Assembly (NCBI GenBank): GCA_002753305.1
Contig: PEAC01000014.1
Location: 1-42,423 of the forward strand
Direction: 5' to 3'
Source: Nitrospirae bacterium MYbin6
GTDB lineage: Bacteria > Nitrospirota > Thermodesulfovibrionia > Thermodesulfovibrionales > Magnetobacteriaceae
DNA length: 42,423 bases
Positions 1 to 8,256 of this stretch are shown one piece after another. The notes under the pieces are model-generated. The model had not been told where the DNA came from. It made no database searches and saw only the letters and a list, made by a program, of their open reading frames with translations. Every line of letters starts with the position of its first letter. Position 1 is the stretch's first letter. The translations under genes were made by a program, and so were the position numbers.

Positions 1-57
1 CGTAAAAATTAAGAGGCAGGATTTTATGTCTATGATACGTCTGTTACATTTGGCACG

Positions 58-687
58 TTACATGATTTCCACTTCTGCAGGCTCTATAATGCCTGAATCC
101 TGCCCTTTAGAAATCTCAGGCAGAGAGGTCTTAACCACGCGCCATCCACAGTGCCTCAGCACACCGCGAAACGGAGGCTCCCCTGCAACATTGCCCGTAA
201 GGCGGACTGAGAATGGATCGAAACCGGCCTCCACAGTAACCTTCTGGCCCTCCATTTCGTGCCTGACAGGTTCGATTTTCATATACTCTATAAGGGCCTC
301 TTTGCATCCCCTGTGAATCTCCCTTATGGCATGGCCAATTTGCTTGTCGTCGAATTCGTTTATGTCCTCCTGGAGGAAATCTATCAGACGGCCCTTTTTC
401 TGCAGGATCATAAGCGTCTGGGCGGACTTTAGGTCAAAGGCCGGTGCGGCCTGTTCTTCAGGCAAGGCTACAGTATCAACTTTATCAGTATTGGCGGGCT
501 TATCGGAAAATTTAACTAAAAAAACCACCGCGCTATAGACAATCACCGAGGTAATCAGGCCGGCAGCAACAACAGGAAGAAGTATCTTGTCCGTAATGCC
601 CGCGCTTATCGCAACAACTGCAAGCAGGGCCATAGAGCCGGTCGTAAAGGCCGTGATAACCAAAAATAGTTTTTTCTTATTCACCAC
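58..687 (-). CDS. DUF2760 family membrane protein
   Basis: The 209-residue product has two hydrophobic segments at about residues 7-29 and 34-58, which should place it in the inner membrane. A soluble C-terminal domain (about 85-209) carries the phrases GRLIDFLQEDI, IHRGCKEAL, GFDPFSVRLTGNV, GEPPFRG and LRHCGWRV, which I recognise as the DUF2760 signature. No function is established for this family. The start is a GTG (two GTGs in a row, at 687 and 684). There is no Shine-Dalgarno sequence, but a strong promoter ends six bases upstream, so the mRNA may be leaderless. The gene stands alone, with no close neighbour upstream in the same direction. The family call is from memory of the consensus and is fairly sure; the role is unknown. 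Confidence 0.82.
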   Translation of the reverse strand: MVNKKKLFLVITAFTTGSMALLAVVAISAGITDKILLPVVAAGLITSVIVYSAVVFLVKFSDKPANTDKVDTVALPEEQAAPAFDLKSAQTLMILQKKGRLIDFLQEDINEFDDKQIGHAIREIHRGCKEALIEYMKIEPVRHEMEGQKVTVEAGFDPFSVRLTGNVAGEPPFRGVLRHCGWRVVKTSLPEISKGQDSGIIEPAEVEIM

Positions 688-704
688 GCTGGTACTATAC
701 CAGC
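688..704. repeat. Operator-like palindrome over the -10 box
   Basis: Two perfect 7-base arms, GCTGGTA and TACCAGC, flank a 3-base centre. The palindrome covers the -10 box of the DUF2760 promoter and touches its GTG start. It could be a repressor operator or form a hairpin in the DNA. There is no T run, so it is not a terminator. Confidence 0.5.
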
Positions 705-723
705 ATCACAGGGAGATTGTCAA
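694..723 (-). promoter_or_regulatory. Sigma-70-type promoter of the DUF2760 gene
   Basis: Read on the minus strand there is a perfect -35 box TTGACA (718-723), an 18-base spacer and a -10 box TATAGT (694-699). The GTG start at 687 begins six bases after the -10 box, so transcription should begin at or next to the start codon. The -10 box lies inside a near-perfect palindrome (688-704). Confidence 0.6.
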
Positions 724-758
724 ATTTAAGGTTTAAAAGGCAGCAATTCTCAATGTAT

Positions 759-1220
759 TTATTTTGGCTTAAACTTAGCTGGACCATCAGCCTTGCCTTT
801 GAATATACTCGTACCATTCATGTCTACTACCTCAACCTCATGCTTGGACATATCTTTTAAATAGCTCTGTCCCCCCTCTATAGCAAACACAACGGTACTG
901 TGTTTTGCAACAGTATCATGTACTTTGTAAGCATCAAAATACGGTGATGAAATTGATTTGAACGCCTGCCTTTCAAAGAAGTAGACATCTCTTGCGCCAC
1001 CATATTTCGGATGCCCTCCCGGAAAGCAATGTGGTTTATCATCTCCAACAAGTTTACCCATTATATGCGGCAATATTCCTGTAGGGTCCACTAAGACATA
1101 CGCTATAGTCATTTCAGTATGATTTGCCAGACAGACAGCTTCAGCCCTATTTATCCCTATGCCCATCATTGCGCCACATAAGATTACCAACACCATAAAA
1201 AATACTATATTACGTTTCAT
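759..1220 (-). CDS. Small secreted protein, unknown function
   Basis: The 153-residue product begins with a lysine-arginine pair and a hydrophobic run ending in an AEA-type signal peptidase site (about residues 1-27), so it should be exported. The mature part begins VCLANHTEMTIAYV and contains only a few cysteines; it ends in a lysine-rich tail. The start at 1220 is chosen because an AGGAGGT ribosome site lies eight bases upstream and a signal peptide follows at once; the longer reading to 1337 has neither. The mature N-terminus (a strand with N-x-T) resembles that of the protein encoded just upstream, so the two may be distant relatives. I do not recognise the family. Confidence 0.75.
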   Translation of the reverse strand: MKRNIVFFMVLVILCGAMMGIGINRAEAVCLANHTEMTIAYVLVDPTGILPHIMGKLVGDDKPHCFPGGHPKYGGARDVYFFERQAFKSISSPYFDAYKVHDTVAKHSTVVFAIEGGQSYLKDMSKHEVEVVDMNGTSIFKGKADGPAKFKPK

Positions 1221-1281
1221 CTGTATACCTCCTTTTTGATTTATTATTGACATAAGATTTCCTACCTCAACGTTATACTGT

Positions 1282-1719
1282 TTACCCGCAGAAGTCATCC
1301 TTACAGGAACCATTGTATATAACATTTCCATTTTCATCGTAAACGCTACAATTCATGGTTGAACAATCGTAAGAGTTCCAAATACCTGATATTTCAATCC
1401 ATCCATGTGGTGGTACCGTTGCTCCTACGTAACATTTTAAGTCAGTATCGGGATTAGTTGGTGAAGTTATCATATCAGCTGTGTTGAAAAGAATGTTGTC
1501 ATTACTCACGCATCCGTTGTCATTGCCTGGGCAACTCCCAAAACTACCTGGTGTGATAGTACCGTAGTAGCACCCAATACAGGACCCACACGTACCGGCA
1601 TCATGTACATAAAGGGTAATATTTGAATTGTTATAGACGTTATAACCATGTGCAATGTTTAAATTCATCACACTAAACATTGCAACTAATAAAATGACTT
1701 TCAACCGATATCCCATCAT
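1282..1719 (-). CDS. Small cysteine-rich secreted protein, unknown function
   Basis: The product has 145 residues with a signal peptide of about 25 residues ending near AHG. The mature domain has about nine cysteines, in clusters such as CGSCIGCYYG and near the end CSTMNC and CKDDFCG, which would suit disulfide bonding outside the cytoplasm. The start at 1719 is chosen because AGGAG stands six bases upstream. Position 1746 would add a polar stretch before the signal peptide. The gene lies 61 bases upstream of another secreted-protein gene and downstream of a chitinase-like gene in the same direction. I do not recognise the family; a structural or adhesive role is possible but unproven. Confidence 0.72.
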   Translation of the reverse strand: MMGYRLKVILLVAMFSVMNLNIAHGYNVYNNSNITLYVHDAGTCGSCIGCYYGTITPGSFGSCPGNDNGCVSNDNILFNTADMITSPTNPDTDLKCYVGATVPPHGWIEISGIWNSYDCSTMNCSVYDENGNVIYNGSCKDDFCG

Positions 1720-1822
1720 ATCATTCTCCTCATCGTATATCCTCATATTTTCAATATAAAGGGAAGCAACTTATCTCTGCCCCAGCCTATACCATATAAA
1801 AATCGTCACCGGTTAACCTTAA

Positions 1823-2983
1823 CTATTGTACCTGGCAGTATGCCTGTATATTGCTATCACAAGCCATGCTGTTTAACTGGGTCGGCGTAGGAACATTATT
1901 GATCAGGACATTGTATGTCCCCGATACCGGTGTAAGCGTAACGTTGAACAAGCCCAGAAAATATTGGTAATAATCCACCCTGCCGGGATTGTAATCATTG
2001 CATCCGCCATTGACCATTCGTGAGACTGCCGCTATGTCCTGGCAAACCAGCTTGTTTGGGTCAGTAACCACCTGGTGAATCGTCCTGTAGCCGCTGCCGT
2101 TGATTCTGTATATCCAATACCAGAATGCCCCGTTAAACCCCAAGACTCCATCCTGTATATAAGTCGTCACAAAGGCCTTGTAATCTGCCGCATCAATAGG
2201 ATATCCAGTGGCAAGATTCTGGTAATACCATCCGAAAAACTCCATCATCGAATCCTTTGTAAGCTGCGTGGCCCCCATGCCTATCCAGTAAGCCGGCTCG
2301 ATAAGGCTGTTGAGAGTGGCCTGTGAATAACCGCTTGGCGGCGTAACCTGTCCCCATGATATTTGCATCGGAGAGGTCTTCAGGTTATATACGTTGGCGC
2401 CGCCACTAACGCTATACCATAAAGCCCCCGTATAGGTCAGAAGAGGCGACGTATTGTTTTGGGTCGCAACAACCCAGTTATTCTCAGGATAATACGGAGT
2501 TATGTATGATGTGTTGTCTCCCATCAGCCAGCCATTCTCATATCGCCAGTAGAGTCCGTCGTTTGTATGTTTAGCCGAGGCTGAGGTGGTTTCCTGTGCT
2601 ATAGTGGCCAGAAAGTTTGCCAATTCCTTATAACGCAACTCCTTTGTAGTGTTGGCAGCACATCCAAAGTCCGTGAATGGCTTGGATTTTGATGCAGTTA
2701 TAAAATTCTGGTATGAGTAGTAACTGCCGGCATTGGTACAGTAACTTTTGTAAAAATCTTTCTGTAGTTGATAGTCCTGTGAGCCTGCCGGAGGGCTTAC
2801 GCAAAATCCGTCAAGATTTGCCTTCAGAAACAGTTTGTTGTTATAGAAATCCTCTGCGGACATGTTGTTGTTCTGAGCGGCACATGTTATCAACTCCTCT
2901 ACCCCGCATGGAAGTGAGCAATCGGCATGGGCATATCCGGTAATCATTGTCAAAGCTGCAACTACCAATAGCAAGTATTTCAT
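1823..2983 (-). CDS. Secreted glycoside hydrolase family 19 (chitinase-like) protein
   Basis: The 386-residue product has a signal peptide (about 1-20, ending AHA). GH19 enzymes cleave beta-1,4 bonds in chitin and sometimes peptidoglycan by an inverting mechanism with two glutamates. The layout of that family is visible: a YQNFITASK segment near 91-99; AQETTS with Glu131 where plant enzymes have HET; GLYWRYE with Glu149 at the place of the second catalytic acid; SPMQISWGQ (204-212) at the GPIQ-S substrate loop; and NPGRVDYYQYF near the end, at the R-x-x-x-Y motif. The histidine before the first Glu is a glutamine here. An insert rich in Asn and Tyr lies between 150 and 200. An AAGGAGGA site precedes the ATG. 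The target could be chitin, or peptidoglycan of prey or self; the sequence does not decide. Confidence 0.78.
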   Translation of the reverse strand: MKYLLLVVAALTMITGYAHADCSLPCGVEELITCAAQNNNMSAEDFYNNKLFLKANLDGFCVSPPAGSQDYQLQKDFYKSYCTNAGSYYSYQNFITASKSKPFTDFGCAANTTKELRYKELANFLATIAQETTSASAKHTNDGLYWRYENGWLMGDNTSYITPYYPENNWVVATQNNTSPLLTYTGALWYSVSGGANVYNLKTSPMQISWGQVTPPSGYSQATLNSLIEPAYWIGMGATQLTKDSMMEFFGWYYQNLATGYPIDAADYKAFVTTYIQDGVLGFNGAFWYWIYRINGSGYRTIHQVVTDPNKLVCQDIAAVSRMVNGGCNDYNPGRVDYYQYFLGLFNVTLTPVSGTYNVLINNVPTPTQLNSMACDSNIQAYCQVQ

Positions 2984-3018
2984 ATCTCCTCCTTATATAT
3001 CGTAGCCATTAAGTTTGT

Positions 3019-4032
3019 TCAGTTTTTGTATGTCCATACCATTGCGGTATTCTGAGTATCCTTGCCTACGGCATAGATAGTGTTATCCGTCCCGGTTGCC
3101 ATAGCCAGGACAGCACTGCTGCCGTTTAACCCGGTGTTTATCCATGCCCCATTGAGATAACCCCACACCTGGCCTCTGAATCGGCTGTCAGTGCCCCCCG
3201 CATAAAGTATGCCGTTTTTGTCAAGCGTTAATGCAAATATGCGGTTGCCGTCAATTGGCCCGGTGGATGTCCAGATGCCGTTTTGATATTTCCATACGGC
3301 TGCTCTATAGTTGGTTACGCCGCCAGCATAGATAGTCCCATTTCCGTCGTTAATCATCAACCATACATCCGTTGCCGCGTCTGCCGGCAGTCCGGTGTCT
3401 ACCCATCCGCTGCTTGTATAGGCCATTACCTTTACATAATTTGTTGCCGTACTTACTCCGGCAATGTATAGATTCCCCTGGCTTGAGGTCAGGGCATCTA
3501 CCGTATTAAATCCTGTAACGTTCAGGTTTTCCCATGTGCCGTTTACGTATCTCCAGCACTGGCCGGTTTCAGCGTGAGTAGCGGGGTCCAGTACCGTCCC
3601 GGCAGCGTACAGGACATTATTGTGCATTGTCAGGTCATAAATTCTCTTTGCGGCAGTCAGCCCCATATTTTGCAGCTCTCCGGTACTTGGCTTATAACGG
3701 TACACATATCCGGCAACGGGAGACGTCCATCCAAAATAGATACTATCGTTGTTTTCCACGGTAATGGCATATACCGTGCCAACGGCTTTGCTCTGGAGTT
3801 CTTTCGACATCCAGGTACCGTTTTCCAGATACCATGCGTGAATCACCTGATTGGTGTTGGTACCGGCGACAAATACGCGGTTGCCTGCCACCTCTACGGC
3901 GCTCAGGTAATTGGCGTTCAATGGTTGAGTGGTTGGTATGCCAATTCCAGGCCACCATATGGCACCACCCGGTCTTGCACCGCAAATGCTAAATGCCACG
4001 ATTAATAACAGATACATTGCCAGTTTCTTCAT
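3019..4032 (-). CDS. Secreted seven-repeat beta-propeller protein
   Basis: The 337-residue product has an N-terminal signal peptide (about 1-24). The rest is seven repeats of about 40-45 residues, each with a hydrophobic strand, a turn like NNVLYAAG or DNTIYAVG, then a W/Y strand and a NGTW- or NGIW-like end. Seven such repeats would form a closed beta-propeller of the kelch or galactose-oxidase type. No catalytic residues are evident, so a binding role outside the cell or in the periplasm is most likely. A GGGGGT stretch sits upstream of the ATG. It lies 35 bases before the GH19 gene in the same direction, so the two may be co-transcribed. Family identity is not certain; the fold call is firm. 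Confidence 0.72.
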   Translation of the reverse strand: MKKLAMYLLLIVAFSICGARPGGAIWWPGIGIPTTQPLNANYLSAVEVAGNRVFVAGTNTNQVIHAWYLENGTWMSKELQSKAVGTVYAITVENNDSIYFGWTSPVAGYVYRYKPSTGELQNMGLTAAKRIYDLTMHNNVLYAAGTVLDPATHAETGQCWRYVNGTWENLNVTGFNTVDALTSSQGNLYIAGVSTATNYVKVMAYTSSGWVDTGLPADAATDVWLMINDGNGTIYAGGVTNYRAAVWKYQNGIWTSTGPIDGNRIFALTLDKNGILYAGGTDSRFRGQVWGYLNGAWINTGLNGSSAVLAMATGTDNTIYAVGKDTQNTAMVWTYKN

Positions 4033-4099
4033 AAACTACCCCCTGTGTTGGTTGTTGTAATTGTCAGACTAAATTATTTTGTCTTGATTCAGCGTGAAC

Positions 4100-4120
4100 G
4101 GGACAAATCCTAAGTGTCCC
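4100..4120. repeat. Inverted repeat downstream of the RodZ-like gene
   Basis: Perfect arms GGGACA and TGTCCC enclose a 9-base loop. It lies in the 140-base gap between the RodZ-like gene and the beta-propeller gene. No T run follows on the minus strand, so a rho-independent terminator is doubtful; an operator is the other option. Confidence 0.3.
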
Positions 4121-4172
4121 CTTTATCTATGCCTTCTTTCATATTCATTGAGAATTTCTGTTTAAAAATATG

Positions 4173-5444
4173 TTAAATAACCGGCAGTGCGTGGCTGCCT
4201 TCGTTTGATAATGGGTCTTCCAGGTTTAATTTCGATCCAGTTGTTGAGCATAACTCGCCTTTCGGGGTATAACCAAAAATTTCTAAGGATTCAGACAGCC
4301 CACCCTTAGAGACGTCAACGCCTTCAGATGATTGGCATTTTTCTGATGTGTGTTCCCGGGTGTTCTCGGGCTGAATGTTCGACGAGATAAGGCCATCGTC
4401 AGCAGATTTGGCGATTCCACTGTAATTATAAGATACAAACACGTCAACGCTTGATTTATTAATCTCTTTTTCGTTTACCGGCAAGGCGGAAGACATTTTT
4501 TGGGCAGATAGCCGTGTATCGGGTTTCTCTTCAGTTGCCGCGTTTATTGTTAGCATATTAGCGGGATTACTGGATTTCTTACTAACAAAGAATGTCTTTT
4601 TCTGTTGGGCAGCCTTTACCTTTTCTATGGTAGTCTTTATCGACTTAAGCGATGCGGCCACGGTTTCCATTTTTTTTATGACTTTAGATATGTCCCCTAA
4701 CTCGGGGAGTTCTGCCGACTGAACAGATGCCTGGGGCTGATTGGGTACACTTGCCTCGGCAGTCGACATCTTCATAAAGTTCATGGACTCGTTGGACTTG
4801 CCTGACGGTTTTGGGGCTGGTTCTTTTGAGTTTGGCAATCCCGGCGAATCCGAAACGGCGGCCTTTTCAACTACGGCAGCCGGCTTTTGTTGGGTTGGCT
4901 GTGCATTGCCTGAGCCAGGGATGTCTTTCTGGGGCGTCTTCACTGCGTTGCCAACGGGATGATTCACGGAGGCCTTAGTTTCCTTCGTAAAACTAAACAG
5001 CTTGGGCGTATATACTGCGACTGCCAGGAAGGACACCAAAATCAGCAAATAAACCAGTTGGCGCGTGGCAGCAGATTTTTTCTCATTTCTCTTCCATAGG
5101 GGGGTGAAGGTATATGGCTTTGCGATAAGCTCCAGTGTGTCGGGGCTGATTCTTTCGCTGTTGCCTTTGTTATTGCCGTTATGGCCTTTTAGGGGATTAT
5201 TGCCATTATGCCCATTGTTTTGGCCTTCGGCCTGAAAGATCCTTAACGCCTCGGAACTGTCCATCGACATGGACTCTATATAAGCGCGGATATACCCTCT
5301 GGTGTAGACTTCACCGGGCAACGCCCGGAAGTTCTCCTCCTCAAGGGCCTTCAGATAGGACGGCTTTATCCTCGTTATCGCAGAGATCTCCTCCAACGAT
5401 AAGTTCGCCTCCTGACGGCATTTTATGAGATAGTCCCCTATCAC
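4173..5444 (-). CDS. RodZ-like helix-turn-helix membrane protein
   Basis: The 423-residue product starts with the RodZ-type HTH domain (about 1-72), including LKALEEENFRALPGEVYTRG and YIRAYIESM. In RodZ this cytoplasmic domain binds MreB and links it to the membrane during cell-shape control. One membrane segment lies at about 129-150, after a basic stretch (KRNEKK). The remaining 270 residues are predicted outside the membrane and are low in complexity, rich in Ser, Lys, Pro and Ala. The usual C-terminal DUF4115 beta domain of RodZ is not evident. A short HNGNN element is repeated at 79-92. The start is GTG, with an AGGTAAG stretch before it and a strong promoter about 18 bases upstream. It could be RodZ itself or a RodZ-derived regulator. 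Confidence 0.75.
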   Translation of the reverse strand: MIGDYLIKCRQEANLSLEEISAITRIKPSYLKALEEENFRALPGEVYTRGYIRAYIESMSMDSSEALRIFQAEGQNNGHNGNNPLKGHNGNNKGNSERISPDTLELIAKPYTFTPLWKRNEKKSAATRQLVYLLILVSFLAVAVYTPKLFSFTKETKASVNHPVGNAVKTPQKDIPGSGNAQPTQQKPAAVVEKAAVSDSPGLPNSKEPAPKPSGKSNESMNFMKMSTAEASVPNQPQASVQSAELPELGDISKVIKKMETVAASLKSIKTTIEKVKAAQQKKTFFVSKKSSNPANMLTINAATEEKPDTRLSAQKMSSALPVNEKEINKSSVDVFVSYNYSGIAKSADDGLISSNIQPENTREHTSEKCQSSEGVDVSKGGLSESLEIFGYTPKGELCSTTGSKLNLEDPLSNEGSHALPVI

Positions 5445-5461
5445 CTTACCTATCCGCGGTT

Positions 5462-5490
5462 ATTCTAAATCTTTTGTTTTAAAATGTCAA
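5462..5490 (-). promoter_or_regulatory. Sigma-70-type promoter of the RodZ-like gene
   Basis: On the minus strand a perfect TTGACA (5485-5490) is followed after exactly 17 bases by TAGAAT (5462-5467). The predicted mRNA would have a leader of about ten bases before the GTG at 5444. Confidence 0.7.
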
Positions 5491-5628
5491 GATAAATTAT
5501 TGCTATTAAACGATTAGATTAAAAAATATTATTTCCATGCGGACAGCCGGATTTTTTTCCAACGGGCAGCCCTCCAGATGTTTTTTTTACCTTAGCAGGG
5601 TACATATATTATCATTACGATACATTTT

Positions 5629-5638
5629 ATAGTATACT
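5629..5638 (+). promoter_or_regulatory. Probable -10 region of the PEP-synthase-like gene
   Basis: Overlapping boxes TATAGT (5629-5634) and TATACT (5633-5638) lie 7-11 bases before the GTG at 5646. No good -35 box and no Shine-Dalgarno sequence is visible, so the transcript may be leaderless. Confidence 0.4.
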
Positions 5639-5645
5639 TAGAGCC

Positions 5646-8204
5646 GTGGGATTCTTTAAAAAAATATATGATAAGATTTCCGGCAGCCCTGAACAAGAGA
5701 GCTATGCCGAAGAAAAGGCGCTCTTTACCCAAAAATACAGCGCGTTTCAGGCACTGCTTAATTCAAATAACGCGATTTTGGGTAGAATGGCCGACATGGA
5801 AGACAAACTCTCCGGCGAATACCTGTTTGACAGGCCGTATATTATTGATAACGTTGCGGCTATATCTGAGTATATAAAGGACATCGTCGACAGATTAAAC
5901 GAGATCTCCTACGGTAAATACACCGGCCTTTATGAAAAATATGAACATATCCACTCCGAAATAGAAAATGCGTTGCACAGGAGAAAGCCGGTCTTAAAAG
6001 GCAGCTATACTGTGGAGTTCGATAGTATAAACAAGTCGATGGTCGACCTCGTAGGGGGGAAATGCGCAAACCTTGGCGAGATGAGAAATGCTGCCTCAAT
6101 CCCAATTCCCGATGGTTTTGCCATAACGTCGGCCGCGTACAGGAGCTTTATGGAACACAACGGCTTTCTGGATAAAATAAACCACTGGCTCTCAGACGTT
6201 CCGGTCAACAACCTGGAGGAACTAAAGGCGGCAAGCCAGGCAATCAAAGGCAAAATCCTGAATGCTGAAATCCCCCCTGAAATGCAATCAGCCATCATGG
6301 ACACATATGAAAAGGTCTTCGGAGGGCGCCACGCGGTTGTCTCCATCAGGAGCAGCGCCATAGAGGAGGACGACGAATTCAGCTTTGCCGGGCAGTACTC
6401 CTCGTATCTGAATGTCAAAAAGGACGACATCCTGCGGGACTACAAGGCCGTCATTGCAAGCCTGTTCTCGGACAGGGCGATATTCTATTATAAGACAAAG
6501 GGGTTTAATGAAAGCGACATGGTCATGGCAGTTGGGGTGGTTGAGATGGTTAACGCAAGGGCCGGCGGCGTCATGTACTCCAACAACCCGACCGACCCGG
6601 ACAGCAACAATATCGTAATAAATGCCATATGGGGACTTGGGCGTTGTGTCGTTGACGGTACAATAACCCCTGAGACGTATATACTTGCGAAAACTCCTGA
6701 CCTCAAACTTGTATCGAAAAACATACCGGAACAGTTAACAATGGTGGTCTGCAAGGGAGACGGCAAAGTAGACGAGGTGCCCTCACCGGAGGCAGCACTG
6801 GGCAAACCTTCAATCTCTGATGAAGAGGTAATATCGCTTGCCCGATACGCGATAGCCCTTGAGGCACACTACGGCGTAACACAAGACATAGAGTGGGCAA
6901 TTGACCACAGCGCCAGATTTTTCTTTCTGCAAACGAGGCCGTTAAAGATTTTAGTACAGGAACCCATGCGTCTCGTCCCAACACACATAGAGGGGTATAA
7001 GCTGCTGATTGACCGTGGCGTTGTCGCCTGCAAGGGCATAGGGCACGGGAAGGCATTTATAGTAAGAAGAGACGATGACCTGGCAGACTTCCCCGAAGGC
7101 TCAGTCCTGATAGCCCGAACCACCTCTCCGCGCTACGTAACGGTAATGAACAAGGCCTCGGCAATCGTAACAAACGTTGGCGGGGCAACCGGGCACATGG
7201 CCTCACTTGCGAGGGAATATCAGGTGCCCGCACTCCTGGATACGGAGATTGCCACCGAGGCCATTAAGCACGGGCAGGAGATAACCGTTGATGCGGTAAA
7301 CGGCAATGTCTACGACGGATATGTAGACGAGTTGATAGACAACTATGAAAACAGGCCTGACCCGTTCAGAGAAACCATACTATTTAAGACCTTGTCCCAG
7401 GTGCTGAAGTGGATAGTGCCTCTGAACCTGACGCAGCCGGAGTCCGTGGAGTTCAACACAGCAAACTGTGCCACCTACCATGACATAACGCGCTTTGCCC
7501 ATGAGAAGGCCATGCAGGAGATGTTTATAATCACCGATGTTGCGGCGGTAAAGGCTGGTTTTGGAGCTGTCAGGATGGTTACCGGGCTGCCAATTGATTT
7601 ATATGTAATAGACTTAGGGGGCGGCACGGAGGGGTCACCGAAGAGGTTAAATCCTGAGCATATACGCTCAATTCCATTCAACGCGTTTTATAAGGGGCTA
7701 ACCTCGATGAAATGGCCCCAGGGCAGGCCGCTTGACATAGGGGGGTTTATGGGCATGATAGCGCACTCGGCCACGATGAGCGAGGCCCAGTTTGACGAGA
7801 TGGCAAAGTGCAGCTTTACGTTTCTCTCCGGGCACTACATGAATTTCTCGATAAGGCTAGGCTACCATTTGTCGTTAGTGGAGGCATATGTAAGCGACAA
7901 TCTCAATGACAATTATATAAAGTTTCACTTTAAGGGCGGCGGTGCCCAGGCGGACAGGCGGCTGAGGCGTGTCCGGCTCATTTCGGATATACTAAAAGAG
8001 CTACACTTTGATTCGATAGTGGTAAGGGACGACGTAATAGACGCCCGCCTCTCAAAATACAAGAAGCCGTTTATCGAACAAAAGTTAGAGATAATGGGCA
8101 AGTTGACGGTCTACACAAAGCAACTGGACATGGTCATGTATAACGATTCAGTAACAGACCACTACAGGGCCGAATTCATAAAAGACCATATCACAGGGGC
8201 GTGA
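5646..8204 (+). CDS. PEP/pyruvate dikinase-like protein with atypical C-terminus
   Basis: The 852-residue product has a helical N-terminal region (1-118) and then a PPDK_N ATP-binding domain (about 125-440) with VGGKCANLGEM (136-146), SIRSSA and AGQYSSYLN, and an EWAID-QTRPL end. Then comes the swivelling phosphohistidine domain, with the His near residue 517 in GGATGHMAS, where most relatives have TSH. In PEP synthase and PPDK, phosphate passes from ATP to this His and then to pyruvate held in a C-terminal TIM barrel. Here the last 260 residues do not look like that barrel. They carry instead DLGGGTEGSPKRL, GGFMGMIAHSATM and FHFKGGGAQADRR, so the acceptor may differ. The gene opens with GTG right after a -10 box and has no Shine-Dalgarno sequence. 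It is not canonical ppsA. Confidence 0.8.
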   Translation: MGFFKKIYDKISGSPEQESYAEEKALFTQKYSAFQALLNSNNAILGRMADMEDKLSGEYLFDRPYIIDNVAAISEYIKDIVDRLNEISYGKYTGLYEKYEHIHSEIENALHRRKPVLKGSYTVEFDSINKSMVDLVGGKCANLGEMRNAASIPIPDGFAITSAAYRSFMEHNGFLDKINHWLSDVPVNNLEELKAASQAIKGKILNAEIPPEMQSAIMDTYEKVFGGRHAVVSIRSSAIEEDDEFSFAGQYSSYLNVKKDDILRDYKAVIASLFSDRAIFYYKTKGFNESDMVMAVGVVEMVNARAGGVMYSNNPTDPDSNNIVINAIWGLGRCVVDGTITPETYILAKTPDLKLVSKNIPEQLTMVVCKGDGKVDEVPSPEAALGKPSISDEEVISLARYAIALEAHYGVTQDIEWAIDHSARFFFLQTRPLKILVQEPMRLVPTHIEGYKLLIDRGVVACKGIGHGKAFIVRRDDDLADFPEGSVLIARTTSPRYVTVMNKASAIVTNVGGATGHMASLAREYQVPALLDTEIATEAIKHGQEITVDAVNGNVYDGYVDELIDNYENRPDPFRETILFKTLSQVLKWIVPLNLTQPESVEFNTANCATYHDITRFAHEKAMQEMFIITDVAAVKAGFGAVRMVTGLPIDLYVIDLGGGTEGSPKRLNPEHIRSIPFNAFYKGLTSMKWPQGRPLDIGGFMGMIAHSATMSEAQFDEMAKCSFTFLSGHYMNFSIRLGYHLSLVEAYVSDNLNDNYIKFHFKGGGAQADRRLRRVRLISDILKELHFDSIVVRDDVIDARLSKYKKPFIEQKLEIMGKLTVYTKQLDMVMYNDSVTDHYRAEFIKDHITGA

Positions 8205-8244
8205 TTACGGCGTCCACATCGACAAAAACCATAGGGCTTTATGA

Positions 8245-8250
8245 TATACT
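8245..8250 (+). promoter_or_regulatory. Probable -10 box of the Uma2 gene
   Basis: A TATACT box stands six bases before the ATG at 8257. A TCGACA match to the -35 box lies 20 bases upstream (8219-8224), longer than ideal. There is no Shine-Dalgarno sequence, so this is another possible leaderless gene. Confidence 0.35.
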
Positions 8251-8256
8251 ATCTTT

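Noticed and set aside
79..5400. CRISPR array or tandem DNA repeats
   Set aside because: The beta-propeller repeats are at protein level only and have no regular DNA units; no repeat-spacer pattern was seen anywhere in the window.
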